64,000 nucleotides of DNA, taken from contig JABTUW010000001.1 in the NCBI GenBank assembly GCA_015075185.1, positions 1,674,001 to 1,738,000 on the forward strand. Reading direction: 5' to 3'. The notes below the pieces were generated by a model. That model ran no database searches and was not told the origin of the DNA. It saw only the letters and a list, made by a program, of their open reading frames with translations. Source of the DNA: Anaerolineales bacterium. Its GTDB lineage: Bacteria > Chloroflexota > Anaerolineae > 4572-78 > J111. The translations under genes and the position numbers were made by a program. Positions 43,240-51,434 of this stretch are shown here, one piece after another; positions within the stretch are counted from its first letter, which is position 1; each line of letters starts with the position of its first letter.

Positions 43240-45063
43240 TTATGTCCGGCCGCCGGTGCCGACCTTGAACACGGCCCGCCAGGGTTGATAGTGGCTGAAG
43301 ACTTCATCCTCATGAATCACTTTATCACCCTCTTTGACCGTGCGCTTGATCAACACATCCAGGCCGTCAACGGCCCAATCTACCTGCTTGGTAGCGCCCT
43401 TGGGTAGGGTGGGGTCGTTTTCATAGAGGGGCGGGCCATGTTTGACCGGGTTGCTCGTTTCCGGCTCGCTCAGCGTGACCTCCCGGCCTGTTTTAGTGCT
43501 GTAGAATTGGAAGGTGACGGTGCCCGCTTCCAGGTCGGTCATAGTTTGGATCAGCAGGTGGTAAGCCGTGTCATTGCGGAACCTAAAGTCCACATCCGGC
43601 GTGTACACGGTGGCGTCCAGGCCCGGCACCGATTGGGTCTCGTACCAGCCGACCCGGTAGCCATGCGCCCAGCGCTCCACAATTTCATAACCGCCCAAAA
43701 AGGCCGCCCGGAAGGCTGTCGTGCTCACCTGGCAAACGCCGCCGCCCAGCCCCACACTGGTCCGGTTGCCTTGAATAATCAGCGACTCGTTGAAACCGGC
43801 CTCTTTGGTAACTTCGCCCAAATGTTTGTTGAACGAGAACACGCCCCCCGGCGGGACGACCACCCCGTTAAACCTGGAAGCCGCCAGGGCAATATTCTGC
43901 ATGCGCGACTCGTTCGACCCTTTGAAATAGGTGGTGGCTTCATTAACCAGTTCCCTGATACCCAATTTTTCCGGCTCTTTGCTCGACACCAGCGCCGGCT
44001 TGACCGTCACCGGTAGTTCGACCAGGTGGGTCTGCCGGTTGGGCAAGGCCATAATCTGCTCAAAGGTCGCTTCGACATCCAGCGAGCGCCCATCCTGGCT
44101 TTCCTGCAACACGATGAGCTGGTTGGTTTCGGGGTCGAATTCCAGCCGGGCATCCGTTGGTTCCCGCTCGAGGGCCTGGGCAATCTGCTCAACGTACGGC
44201 GCAAACTTTTCGCGGTTGGGCGTCATCGAATACTCGGTTTTACCGGCGTCGTTGACCTTTGAGGTAATGTCCATCAAGCCGACCAGCGCCTCTCGTTCCA
44301 GCCGCCACTCGGTTATGCCCGTTTCCCCTTTGAAGCGGAAGAGCAACGGCCGGCCAATCAGGTTTTCTGCCTGCTGGCGGGCGGCTTCGACATCGGTGAT
44401 GGCGGGCAGGACTTGCTGCACCACCGGGATAACGACCTGGCCGTTGTTGGCAAACAAGGCGCTCTCGATGAGCGGCTGCGTTGCCTCGACATTCATTCGC
44501 CGCCCGCGCTGCGCCTCGATGACCTCGATCCGGGCATTGGGGTGGATCACTAACTGCGCGTCTCGCGGCATCTCGTTGATTTTATCGGCCAAACCTTGCA
44601 GCAGTTGGTTGGTTGGGCCGGTATCGTAGAGGATCGTTGGCTCGATGTTGCGCGGGCTGCGCAGCAAACTCAAATGCGTCAGCATATCGGCGATGAGATC
44701 GCCCTTGCGACCGATGTCATAAGCGGCGTTGGCCGTCGTCACCACGTCTACCCGCATGCCCAACTCCTCGCCGCTATAGGTCCAGGTGTCAGAGCCGTAG
44801 CGAATGGTCACCTGCCGGGCCAGATAATCCGGGGCGCGCCGGCCGATAGCGGCCATCACTTCGGCCTGGCTCAGCCCGCCCACGTCAATCCCGGCCACTG
44901 AAACCCCCGGATAGATGCGGTTGAGATAGATCACCTGGTAAGCCAGAGTCAAAAACACCATGATCACCAGCAAGCCGCCGGTAGCCAGGACAAATAACAC
45001 CGGCAGCCACAGGCCGGCCGATGTTTTGAGCGGTTTGATGAGAGGTTGGGTAATTGGACTCAT
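43240..45063 (-). CDS. VanW-like cell-wall protein with peptidoglycan-binding domain
   Basis: A 607-residue protein with one N-terminal membrane segment (LPVLFVLATGGLLVIMVFLTLAYQ). The middle contains two copies of a PG-binding-4-like region (IRYGSDTWTYSGEELG and RPLLFRFKGETGITEWRLER). The C-terminal VanW domain has FSFNKHLGEVTKEAGFN and the signature GLGGGVCQVSTTAFRAAF. This matches the YoaR/VanW group. VanW is found in some vancomycin-resistance clusters but its biochemical role is not established, and no van resistance genes are present here. The catalytic domain is predicted outside the membrane. Confidence 0.9.
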   Translation of the reverse strand: MSPITQPLIKPLKTSAGLWLPVLFVLATGGLLVIMVFLTLAYQVIYLNRIYPGVSVAGIDVGGLSQAEVMAAIGRRAPDYLARQVTIRYGSDTWTYSGEELGMRVDVVTTANAAYDIGRKGDLIADMLTHLSLLRSPRNIEPTILYDTGPTNQLLQGLADKINEMPRDAQLVIHPNARIEVIEAQRGRRMNVEATQPLIESALFANNGQVVIPVVQQVLPAITDVEAARQQAENLIGRPLLFRFKGETGITEWRLEREALVGLMDITSKVNDAGKTEYSMTPNREKFAPYVEQIAQALEREPTDARLEFDPETNQLIVLQESQDGRSLDVEATFEQIMALPNRQTHLVELPVTVKPALVSSKEPEKLGIRELVNEATTYFKGSNESRMQNIALAASRFNGVVVPPGGVFSFNKHLGEVTKEAGFNESLIIQGNRTSVGLGGGVCQVSTTAFRAAFLGGYEIVERWAHGYRVGWYETQSVPGLDATVYTPDVDFRFRNDTAYHLLIQTMTDLEAGTVTFQFYSTKTGREVTLSEPETSNPVKHGPPLYENDPTLPKGATKQVDWAVDGLDVLIKRTVKEGDKVIHEDEVFSHYQPWRAVFKVGTGGRT

Positions 45064-45231
45064 GCTTCCAGTTCCAAATCTGGTCTTAAATCAATATATC
45101 ATATCATCGGGAATCATAGCAGAGGAACGCCAGCCGTCAATTACAGCCAGCCAACGCTTCTCCTATAGTATACCGGCGATAAGGTAGACCGTCAACTCAT
45201 CTTATGTAATGCTAACCGAAGTCAGTGGGTT

Positions 45232-45294
45232 AAGGTGACAGGCACTATCGGATTTAAAAGTGCCTGTCACCTGGTTTTTCCTTATTTCCGATAG
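45232..45294. repeat. REP-like palindrome, family GGTGACAGGCACTT
   Basis: Arms AGGTGACAGGCACT (45233-45246) and AGTGCCTGTCACCT (45259-45272) with an exact 22-base tail shared with the copy at 22144-22236. It ends 36 bases before the LLM gene. Confidence 0.8.
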
Positions 45295-45330
45295 CGGCTG
45301 GTATAATAGAGACGAAAGGAGATCGGCCCC

Positions 45331-46254
45331 ATGAAAATAGATTTCGGCTGGGAAATCCCGACCGGCCGCCGCCGTCCCCCGCGAGCAGGAATAAGCTACG
45401 AAGCGCACCTGCGCCGTATCCTCGACCGCCTGAGCGGCCATTTCCACTCGGCCTGGGTCCCCGACCACTTCATAGACGGTCAGGCGAATGTGCCGGAAGC
45501 GCTGGTCACGCTGAGTTACCTGGCCAGCCTCTACCCGGCGCTGCATTTCGGCTCGATTGTACTCGGGCAGAATTACCGCAACCCGGCTTTGCTGGCCAAA
45601 ATGGCGGCAACCTTACAGCAATTGAGTGGCGGGCGCTTCATTCTGGGCCTGGGCGCAGGCTGGAAGGAAGAAGAGTACCGCGCCTACGGCTACGATTTTC
45701 CCTCCCTGCCAGTCCGCATTGCCCAACTGGCCGAGGTTGTCCAAATTTGCCGGGCCATGTGGGATCCGGCCCAATTTGAAGCGACCTTTCACGGCCAGTA
45801 TTACCACATTGACCAGGCAATCTGCCAGCCCAAGCCCGTCCCGCCGCCGGTAATGCTTGGCGGCGGCGGAGAAAAGCTGATGCTGCGGGTCATCGCCCAG
45901 CACGCCGATTGGTGGAACCTGGTCGGCGTGACGGCCGAGACCTACGCTCATAAAAGCGAGGTCCTCCGGCGTCACTGTGCCGACGTGGGGCGAGACCCGG
46001 CCAGCATCCGTAAAACCTGGGCCGGGGTTGTGAGTATTGCCCGTACCCGCCCGCAGGCCGAAACGGCCATGATTGGCTATCCTATCTGGCCGGAAGATAC
46101 GCCCATCCTCGGCACGCCTGCCGAAGTGGCGGCCCAATTGCAGCATTATACGTCGCTGGGGGTGAATTGCTTCATTCTGGGTTTTGCCGACGAGCCGGAG
46201 ATGGCGGGGATGGAGCTGTTTATCAATGAGGTTATGCCCCACTTTAAAACGTGA
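45331..46254 (+). CDS. LLM-class flavin oxidoreductase, F420- or FMN-dependent
   Basis: A 307-residue luciferase-like monooxygenase-fold protein. GHFHSAWVPDHFIDG gives the start of the barrel, GSIVLGQNYRNPALLAKMAATL the substrate and flavin strands, SGGRFILGLGAGWKEEEYRAYG the phosphate-binding glycine segment, and PPPVMLGGGGEKLMLRVIAQHADWWN a later barrel part. The family oxidises or reduces small molecules with F420 or FMN; which cofactor is used cannot be told, though the architecture is typical of F420-dependent members. AAAGGAGATCGG precedes the ATG. Stands alone, divergent from the VanW gene. Confidence 0.87.
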   Translation: MKIDFGWEIPTGRRRPPRAGISYEAHLRRILDRLSGHFHSAWVPDHFIDGQANVPEALVTLSYLASLYPALHFGSIVLGQNYRNPALLAKMAATLQQLSGGRFILGLGAGWKEEEYRAYGYDFPSLPVRIAQLAEVVQICRAMWDPAQFEATFHGQYYHIDQAICQPKPVPPPVMLGGGGEKLMLRVIAQHADWWNLVGVTAETYAHKSEVLRRHCADVGRDPASIRKTWAGVVSIARTRPQAETAMIGYPIWPEDTPILGTPAEVAAQLQHYTSLGVNCFILGFADEPEMAGMELFINEVMPHFKT

Positions 46255-46343
46255 AGCCTAACGATTTCCATACTCGTTAATTGAAGTCATTACGTTTTAC
46301 GGATTTTCAGGTAAGTACCTGCCCCATGAGAGGATCAGACTTA

Positions 46344-46598
46344 ATGACCAAACGGTATCCCGTCAAACCGCCGGCAGCTATCGGCGGGGTTTACGAGCAA
46401 AAATGCAGCCATTGCGGGGGCAGCGGCCAGGAACCGGGGCTGGGTGATTTAACCTGCCGGGAGTGCTTTGGGCGAGGCCGCCGCAAATGGCGCATCGAGG
46501 AGTGCGAAGTGTGTGGAGGCAAGGGCAGCCACCATTTTGGCCTGACCCGATGTAAAAGCTGTCAGGGTCGCGGCTGGACGGGTCGGGATGTGGGCTAA
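46344..46598 (+). CDS. Free-standing DnaJ-type zinc-finger protein
   Basis: An 84-residue protein consisting almost entirely of four CxxCxGxG-type units (CSHCGGSG, CRECFGRG, CEVCGGKG, CKSCQGRG), the zinc-binding centre of DnaJ, without a J domain or the C-terminal substrate-binding part. It should bind two zinc ions and may help in disulfide or protein folding work. The ATG at 46344 follows AGAGGATC; upstream in-frame ATGs at 46326 and 46281 are weaker. Isolated small proteins of this type occur in other bacteria, with unknown roles. Confidence 0.78.
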   Translation: MTKRYPVKPPAAIGGVYEQKCSHCGGSGQEPGLGDLTCRECFGRGRRKWRIEECEVCGGKGSHHFGLTRCKSCQGRGWTGRDVG

Positions 46599-46639
46599 CA
46601 CAGCCGAGAATGCTGCTTTGCTGGACCGCGGCTTCACCG

Positions 46640-47011
46640 TCACAAAAGTAACAGCAGCGCCGCGCCCCCACTTAAAAGAAGGTGGCTGACCGCCACAGTA
46701 TCCTCTAGCTCTACCGAACCAACTAACTCTGTCTGGCCCTGATAGACTTTATATTGCCTTCCTTCACGGCGGAGATGGCCCACAAAAAAGTTCCAGCCTC
46801 GATAGACTTTATAACTTTCCCCTTCTAACCTGACTCGACCTATAGAATGGATGCCCCCCTGGTAGATATGGTAATAGCCCCCTTCCTGCTCGATCCGGCC
46901 CACAAAGTCCGTCCAGCCCCGAAAAATATTATAATAGCCGCCCTCTTGCTCGACGTGACCCACAAACTCCGCCGCACCGTTATAAACTCTACAGTTTGCT
47001 TGTTCAGCCAT
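46640..47011 (-). CDS. Beta-strand repeat protein with five about-21-residue units
   Basis: A 123-residue protein not tied to a known function. It consists of five tandem units of about 21 residues: GYYNIFRGWTDFVGRIEQEG, GYYHIYQGGIHSIGRVRLEG and related ones, each with two likely beta strands (aromatic YY-x-(I/V)-(Y/F)-x-G then (F/S)-(V/I)-G-x-(V/I)). This layout resembles the small four-fold beta-flower repeat proteins, an inference from pattern only. The tail is hydrophobic (LLLSGGAALLLLL) and could anchor it to a membrane. GAAAGGTTAGC precedes the ATG. It converges with the zinc-finger gene. Confidence 0.68.
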   Translation of the reverse strand: MAEQANCRVYNGAAEFVGHVEQEGGYYNIFRGWTDFVGRIEQEGGYYHIYQGGIHSIGRVRLEGESYKVYRGWNFFVGHLRREGRQYKVYQGQTELVGSVELEDTVAVSHLLLSGGAALLLLL

Positions 47012-47174
47012 GCTAACCTTTCATCATATCTTGCAAAAGGGTGGGACAGCAGGAGGGGATTAACCTTCAGGGTTCTGTCTCGGTCAGGATTGCTCCAAAT
47101 AGTTCTGGCTTTTCACCCCGCAGGCGAGGAGAGACGATAATTTGTAAAACCTATTTTCGGGTTAATTGGTCATC

Positions 47175-47675
47175 TCAGCCCAGGGACGTTTGCCGGGCTG
47201 TCACCAGCAAGGAGTCAATTTCTCTGATCGCCTCGGTAGTGGATATACCGGCCGCCGCCGCCCATTCTTGATAGAGGCTTTCCCGCGTCTTTTGCAGGGT
47301 GGCCGTATCGGTTTGGCCTAAGGGCTTGCGCCGGCCCCAGGCGGTGAGGTCCCGCACCACTTCGCACACATCCCGGAATGAGCCTTGCTTCAAGCGATTG
47401 ATCAGTTCCAGGTGCCGCCGGTGGTGGTTTTTCTCCAGGGGAGCTGGCGGGCTTTTCAATAAGTTGCGGTAAAGATCGAGGTCGCTCTTGACCGTTGCCA
47501 GGCGCAACACGTGGGTCTCTTCACTTTTGACCGGTATCCAGACAGTCCGCTTGGGCAGCGTGATCTTGTAATACAGGTACGTCCCCTTCTCGGAGAATCT
47601 TTTTTCCTCAATCTCGGCAATGCGGCCTACGCCATAGGTCAGATGCACAACCAAATCGCCAACTTTGAATTGCAT
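47175..47675 (-). CDS. carD: CarD/CdnL-family transcription regulator
   Basis: A 166-residue protein. It begins FKVGDLVVHLTYGVGRI, the Tudor-like RNA-polymerase-binding strand set of CarD/CdnL/TRCF-RID proteins, with TLPKRTVWIPV completing the domain. The C-terminal helices (LINRLKQGSFRDVCEVVRDL, ending in the ESLYQEWAA helix) are the DNA-interacting CarD part. CarD stabilises open promoter complexes at many genes including rRNA. AAGGAGTGACC precedes the ATG. Its own promoter may use a TATAAT-like box at about 47783-47788 on the reverse strand, but the -35 is poor. Confidence 0.88.
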   Translation of the reverse strand: MQFKVGDLVVHLTYGVGRIAEIEEKRFSEKGTYLYYKITLPKRTVWIPVKSEETHVLRLATVKSDLDLYRNLLKSPPAPLEKNHHRRHLELINRLKQGSFRDVCEVVRDLTAWGRRKPLGQTDTATLQKTRESLYQEWAAAAGISTTEAIREIDSLLVTARQTSLG

Positions 47676-47869
47676 TAGGTCACTCCTTCACTCGGTCATA
47701 TCACCGGCGCCGTCTGGACTGGTCAAACCCATCCCCATGACCTTCACGGGGCTTGCAGCCCAGGCCAACAACCTCATAGAGTAATTATAGCCTGAAGGAG
47801 GCTAAAAAGATATAAAGGGCCTTCAATCTGGGCTAATATGTCTTTTTGCGCCCGATCAACCGGTTGCAA

Positions 47870-47897
47870 GTAGGGGCGAACGGCCATTCGCCCCTAC
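47870..47897. repeat. Palindromic repeat, family GTAGGGGC/GCCCCTAC
   Basis: GTAGGGGCGAA (47870-47880) pairs exactly with TTCGCCCCTAC (47887-47897). The 367-base gap between carD and the His-rich gene also has the short hairpin TAGCCT/AGGCTA near 47788; nothing else is evident. Confidence 0.75.
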
Positions 47898-47967
47898 CCC
47901 AAAATCGGGGACATCCCCGCCTGTTATCGGTTCATTAACGTTTCTTCACACAATCTTCATCGAAACT

Positions 47968-47998
47968 TTGAGATAACTTCAAACGGCCCGTTTATACT
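47968..47998 (+). promoter_or_regulatory. Possible promoter for the His-rich YtkA-like gene
   Basis: TTGAGA at 47968-47973 and TATACT at 47993-47998, with a spacer of 19 bases that is longer than ideal. It is 45 bases before the ATG at 48043, which has AAGGAGG eight bases upstream. Confidence 0.3.
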
Positions 47999-48042
47999 CG
48001 CTTTAATTGTTTTTAAACTATTGGCGCAAGGAGGTTAACTTT

Positions 48043-48840
48043 ATGATACTCGACTTGATCAAGTATTTCTTACCAGGCTTCACCGGCTTATTGCTCCTTT
48101 TAACCTTGCCGGCGCTGGCTACGGCCAGCCCCCCGAGTAGTTGCAGCGAACCGGGCGCTGAGGCCATAAAGGTCGAACTGGATTTCGCCACCAGCCCGGT
48201 CAAAACAGGCAGCAATGAAGTTGTCGTCAAACTGTACAACGCCGACGGGCAGCCGGTCGGCGGGGCTGAAGTGACGGCGGTGGCAGCCCAGCCCAGCCAC
48301 GACGAGACCGGGGACGACCATTCTCACCAGGCCCAGGATGAGGCTCAGCCGCAGGCTGACCCAAGTTGCGATACTGAAGCTGAAGCCAGCCATCAACCGG
48401 CGCAAGCAAACGAACATGATCTGGCCGATATGGCCGGTCAGGCCGGGCCGGAGATGGACAATCATCAACCGGCGCAAGCGGCTGAACATGATATGGCTGA
48501 CATGACCGCGGAAACCGTAGCTGAAGCAGACGACCATCAACCGGCGGCTGAGGCCGGTCACAGCGAAGGACACTCCGGGGGTCACGGTCAGGCCGGCCCG
48601 GCGGAATTAGCCGCCACTTCTACGCTGGGCGAATATGAGGGACAGGTCAGCTTTACCACTGAGGGCCGGTGGCTGGTCAAAGTCAATCTTTCGGCGCGGG
48701 GCCGGAGTCAAGAAGTTGAATTTACGGTTGACGTGGTCAAGCGCGGGCCAAATTGGTATGTCCTGGGCGGCTTTTTGAGCCTGAATACGGTGGTAGTGGC
48801 TGTGGCAGCGGTAATGAAACACAGAACGGCGGAAGCCTGA
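48043..48840 (+). CDS. YtkA/FixH-like exported protein with a His/Met-rich insertion
   Basis: A 265-residue protein with a signal peptide (FLPGFTGLLLLLTLPALATA) and a C-terminal membrane helix (VLGGFLSLNTVVVAVAAVM). The first and last parts form a YtkA-like beta sandwich (VKTGSNEVVVKLYNADGQPV and EGQVSFTTEGRWLVKVNLSA). Between them lies a roughly 110-residue insertion rich in His, Asp, Met and Glu, with three NEHDLADMAG/AEHDMADMTA-type units spaced by HQPAQA segments and a final GHSEGHSGGHG. This suits copper, nickel or cobalt binding outside the cell. The stop lies 16 bases before the polyferredoxin gene, so the pair is likely co-transcribed. FixH-type proteins assist cytochrome oxidase assembly; function here is inferred. 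Confidence 0.7.
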   Translation: MILDLIKYFLPGFTGLLLLLTLPALATASPPSSCSEPGAEAIKVELDFATSPVKTGSNEVVVKLYNADGQPVGGAEVTAVAAQPSHDETGDDHSHQAQDEAQPQADPSCDTEAEASHQPAQANEHDLADMAGQAGPEMDNHQPAQAAEHDMADMTAETVAEADDHQPAAEAGHSEGHSGGHGQAGPAELAATSTLGEYEGQVSFTTEGRWLVKVNLSARGRSQEVEFTVDVVKRGPNWYVLGGFLSLNTVVVAVAAVMKHRTAEA

Positions 48841-48856
48841 ACGGCGGTAGGAGACG

Positions 48857-50209
48857 ATGATAAACATCCCTGAAAAAAATCTGTTAAAGAATAAAGTTGT
48901 CGCCGGCCTTATCAAAAGCTGGTGGTATCCCGGCCTATTTCAATGGCTCACCCTGGCGATTTTTGCCCTCATCATGTACGAACTGGTGTTTGGGCCGGTC
49001 TCGGCCCACGACAACTTCGGCACGGCGATGACCTGGGTGCTGTGGTGGCCGCTTATTCCCATCCTTTTCCTGGCCGTGGGCCGGTTCTGGTGCGCCGTTT
49101 GCCCCTTTGCGACGGTGAGTGACCTGGTACAAAAGTTCGTTGGTAATGAACGTCCGGTGCCCAAGTTTTTGAAGCAGTACGGCATCTGGATTATTGACGC
49201 TGCTTTTATTTTGATTACCTGGGCCGATCATGTTTGGGGTGTGGTCGAATCACCCTGGGGCTCCGGCGTCCTCTTGCTGACGCTAACCACCGGCGTGGTG
49301 GTTTCGGGCGCTTTCTGGCAGCGCCGGACGTGGTGCCGTTACCTGTGCTTCCTGGGCGGTTTGTCCGGCAACTACGCCCGAACAGGCATGCTGGCTCTCC
49401 GCGCCACCCCGCAAACGTGCGCTACATGCAAAGTCAGCGCCTGCTACAAAGGCGCGGCCGCTGCCCCCGGCTGCCCCATGTTCGAGTTCCCCCGCACGAT
49501 GGATACCAATGCCCGCTGCAACCTGTGCGGTTACTGCATCAAAAACTGCCCCAATGACTCAATTAAACTAACGCTGCGCCTGCCGACAAAGGAACTATGG
49601 TTCATTCGTAAGCCCAAGCTGGAAGAAGCCTTCCTGGCCGTGGTGATTATGGCCATTGTCTTTGTACAGAATATCACCATGCTCGAAGTTTGGGGGTCCA
49701 TCTTGAGCTGGCTGGAGCGGGTCACCGGCACCGACAGTTACTATGTCACCTTCACCCTCACCTTTATCATCGCCATGCTGATCCCCATCGCCCTGTTAAC
49801 CCTGACTGGGGTAGTGGCTAAACGGTTCAACGGCGACTCGGTCATGCAGAACTTTACCAAGTTTGGCTATGCCATTATTCCCCTGGACGTGGCCGGGCAT
49901 GTGGCCCACAACCTGTTCCACCTGCTGGCCGAAGGCAAATCCGTGTTTTACACAGCCCTGATGCTGGTGGGCCAGGAGGTAGGGCACGGAGTCTCACCGG
50001 CGCTCCTGGACATTTCTACCATTCAACTGCTGCAATACATCCTGCTTGCTCTGGGTATTGCCGGGGCGCTCTACACCGCTTACCGGATTACTCAGGGTAA
50101 CTATCGGGGCAAAACCTGGGGCGCCTTGCTGCCATACGCTGCTTTAATCCTGCTGCTGGGTGCAGTGAACATCTGGCTGTTTATCTTGCCGATGGCCATG
50201 CGCATGTAA
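48857..50209 (+). CDS. Membrane-bound polyferredoxin, NapH/NosR/CcoG-like
   Basis: A 450-residue membrane protein with about eight hydrophobic segments. It has WCAVCPFATV (CxxCP) in the first cytoplasmic loop, WCRYLCFLGG as a second, degenerate form of that motif, a CATCKVSACYKG cluster, and a full ferredoxin motif CNLCGYCIKNCP. The C-terminal helices include histidines that could bind heme (HVAHNLFHLL). It resembles electron-transfer membrane proteins of the NapH, NosR and CcoG (RdxA/FixG) type that pass electrons in periplasmic metal or nitrogen oxide systems. GTAGGAGACG precedes the ATG. Together with the His-rich protein upstream it suggests a metal or respiratory assembly function. Confidence 0.8.
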   Translation: MINIPEKNLLKNKVVAGLIKSWWYPGLFQWLTLAIFALIMYELVFGPVSAHDNFGTAMTWVLWWPLIPILFLAVGRFWCAVCPFATVSDLVQKFVGNERPVPKFLKQYGIWIIDAAFILITWADHVWGVVESPWGSGVLLLTLTTGVVVSGAFWQRRTWCRYLCFLGGLSGNYARTGMLALRATPQTCATCKVSACYKGAAAAPGCPMFEFPRTMDTNARCNLCGYCIKNCPNDSIKLTLRLPTKELWFIRKPKLEEAFLAVVIMAIVFVQNITMLEVWGSILSWLERVTGTDSYYVTFTLTFIIAMLIPIALLTLTGVVAKRFNGDSVMQNFTKFGYAIIPLDVAGHVAHNLFHLLAEGKSVFYTALMLVGQEVGHGVSPALLDISTIQLLQYILLALGIAGALYTAYRITQGNYRGKTWGALLPYAALILLLGAVNIWLFILPMAMRM

Positions 50210-50223
50210 GTCAATCGGGGTGG

Positions 50224-50260
50224 ACGTAGGGGCAGGCCTGAAACCTGCCCCTACGTTGTT
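50224..50260. terminator. Bidirectional terminator, GTAGGGGC-family hairpin
   Basis: Perfect 13-bp stem ACGTAGGGGCAGG (50224-50236) with CCTGCCCCTACGT (50244-50256), 7-base loop and TGTTTTC, between the convergent polyferredoxin and DUF5946-like genes. Confidence 0.8.
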
Positions 50261-50261
50261 T

Positions 50262-50726
50262 TCAACCATCCCGCTTTGTCGCAGGGTTCAGATCCCGGAT
50301 CAAGGCTTCGGTGTCCGTGAGTACGCTTTTCGCCCAGAGTTCGACGTCGGCGCAATAGAAGTCGGGATTGTCCAGCCGGACATCGGCGATGGTCCGGGTC
50401 CAGATCAGCCCCTCCGTTGAAATCTTCTCTCCTGTGGTAATACTCCACTTCCTTTGACGGCTGTCGAGCTTGCGCCGGTTCTGCGCTCTGACCTCCGCCG
50501 GTGTTTTACCCTCCTGGATAAATTGGACCAGCAGCGCTCTTGTGCCTAACCAACCCTGGCGCGAGTAGGCGTTGTGCTGGAGCATATAGCAGGCGACGGT
50601 CAGATGATGGACCGCGCCGTAAGTGGCAGGATTTTCAAACTCTTTAGCCAGGCACAGATCAAAACGATCACGGCACTGTTCCCCGGCCGGAAGCTTGGCC
50701 CCGCAGAGAGGGCAAGGCGGTGACAT
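50262..50726 (-). CDS. DUF5946-like small protein
   Basis: A 154-residue protein. It starts with a small zinc-ribbon-like motif CPLCGAKLPAGEQC, then HHLTVACYMLQHNAYSRQG, a combination typical of the DUF5946 family found in Chloroflexota and actinobacteria. The function is unknown; the family often lacks neighbours in common. The ATG at 50726 follows AAAGGAGTTACC; the frame extends a further 12 codons to 50762 without a better site. No membrane segment or signal peptide. It lies beside a palindromic repeat on its 5' side. Confidence 0.65.
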   Translation of the reverse strand: MSPPCPLCGAKLPAGEQCRDRFDLCLAKEFENPATYGAVHHLTVACYMLQHNAYSRQGWLGTRALLVQFIQEGKTPAEVRAQNRRKLDSRQRKWSITTGEKISTEGLIWTRTIADVRLDNPDFYCADVELWAKSVLTDTEALIRDLNPATKRDG

Positions 50727-50748
50727 CGGGGTAACTCCTTTGTAAATA

Positions 50749-50832
50749 GCCCTCACCCCCAACCCCTCGCTCTGCCCTCCCTACGGTCGTCCCAGGGGGA
50801 GAGGGGAGTCGGGCCAGCGACGGGGTGAGGGC
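50749..50832. repeat. Palindromic repeat (CCCTCACCCCCAACCCC)
   Basis: GCCCTCACCCCCAACCCCTC faces GAGGGGAGTCGGG and CGGGGTGAGGGC over about 85 bases, a known style of long intergenic repeat in filamentous Chloroflexota. It overlaps the region just upstream of the DUF5946-like start. Confidence 0.6.
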
Positions 50833-50852
50833 TTTTCGTCGTGGATCTTGAG

Positions 50853-51434
50853 CTAAGCGGAGGCGTCTTTATTCCGCTGCTTCCTGCGCCGGATGACAAC
50901 AATAGCCAAGCCGCCGAGCAGCCCGCCAATTGAGCCGCAGCAGGTTCCGCCCACCAGGAAGGTCAGGCCCAGCAGGCCGCTGGCGACGTGCTGCCACTTC
51001 CAGACCCGGCCATCCTCCAAAATCGCCAAATTAACCTGGTAGCCGGCCTCGAAATTACAGGCCTGCACCTGGAGGCTGTCAATTACTGGTCGCGGCGGTG
51101 ACGGCACGGTAAAGTGCAGCGGGGGATCGCACGGCGGATTAATCGAAACATCCTGGGGCCAGGCGCTTTCCTCCCAGCACGGGTCTGCGGCGTAGGGCGG
51201 GCAGTAGTAGACCCGCTGGTCCGAGGTTTGGACATAAACAAACCAGGCATACCGGCTCATACCCGTCCCAGCCGCCAGAATTTTTACCGGCCTGGCCGGG
51301 AGCGGCGGCAGAGGCTGCCAGCTTACCAAACTGCCCCGCTGGTAGCCATACCCCAGCCAGCCGCCGGCCAGCCCGCCCAGGAGCAGGAGGGCCAGGGCCA
51401 GCAGGACAAGCGTCCCTGTTTTGGTTCTGTTCAT
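50853..51434 (-). CDS. Hypothetical two-helix membrane protein
   Basis: A 193-residue protein with an N-terminal membrane helix (GTLVLLALALLLLGGLAGGWL) and a C-terminal one (LLGLTFLVGGTCCGSIGGLLGG) followed by a basic tail RRRKQRNKDASA. The 110 residues between are outside the membrane and contain cysteine pairs (VYYCPPYAADPCWEE, NPPCDP), which may form disulfides, and a short repeated-strand look (ILEDGRVWKWQ). I do not recognise the family. No ribosome site is clear before the ATG. Confidence 0.55.
   Translation of the reverse strand: MNRTKTGTLVLLALALLLLGGLAGGWLGYGYQRGSLVSWQPLPPLPARPVKILAAGTGMSRYAWFVYVQTSDQRVYYCPPYAADPCWEESAWPQDVSINPPCDPPLHFTVPSPPRPVIDSLQVQACNFEAGYQVNLAILEDGRVWKWQHVASGLLGLTFLVGGTCCGSIGGLLGGLAIVVIRRRKQRNKDASA

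Noticed and set aside
43240..45063. Vancomycin resistance cluster (VanW name)
   Set aside because: VanW domains are common in unrelated proteins, and no VanA/H/X/S/R genes are present.
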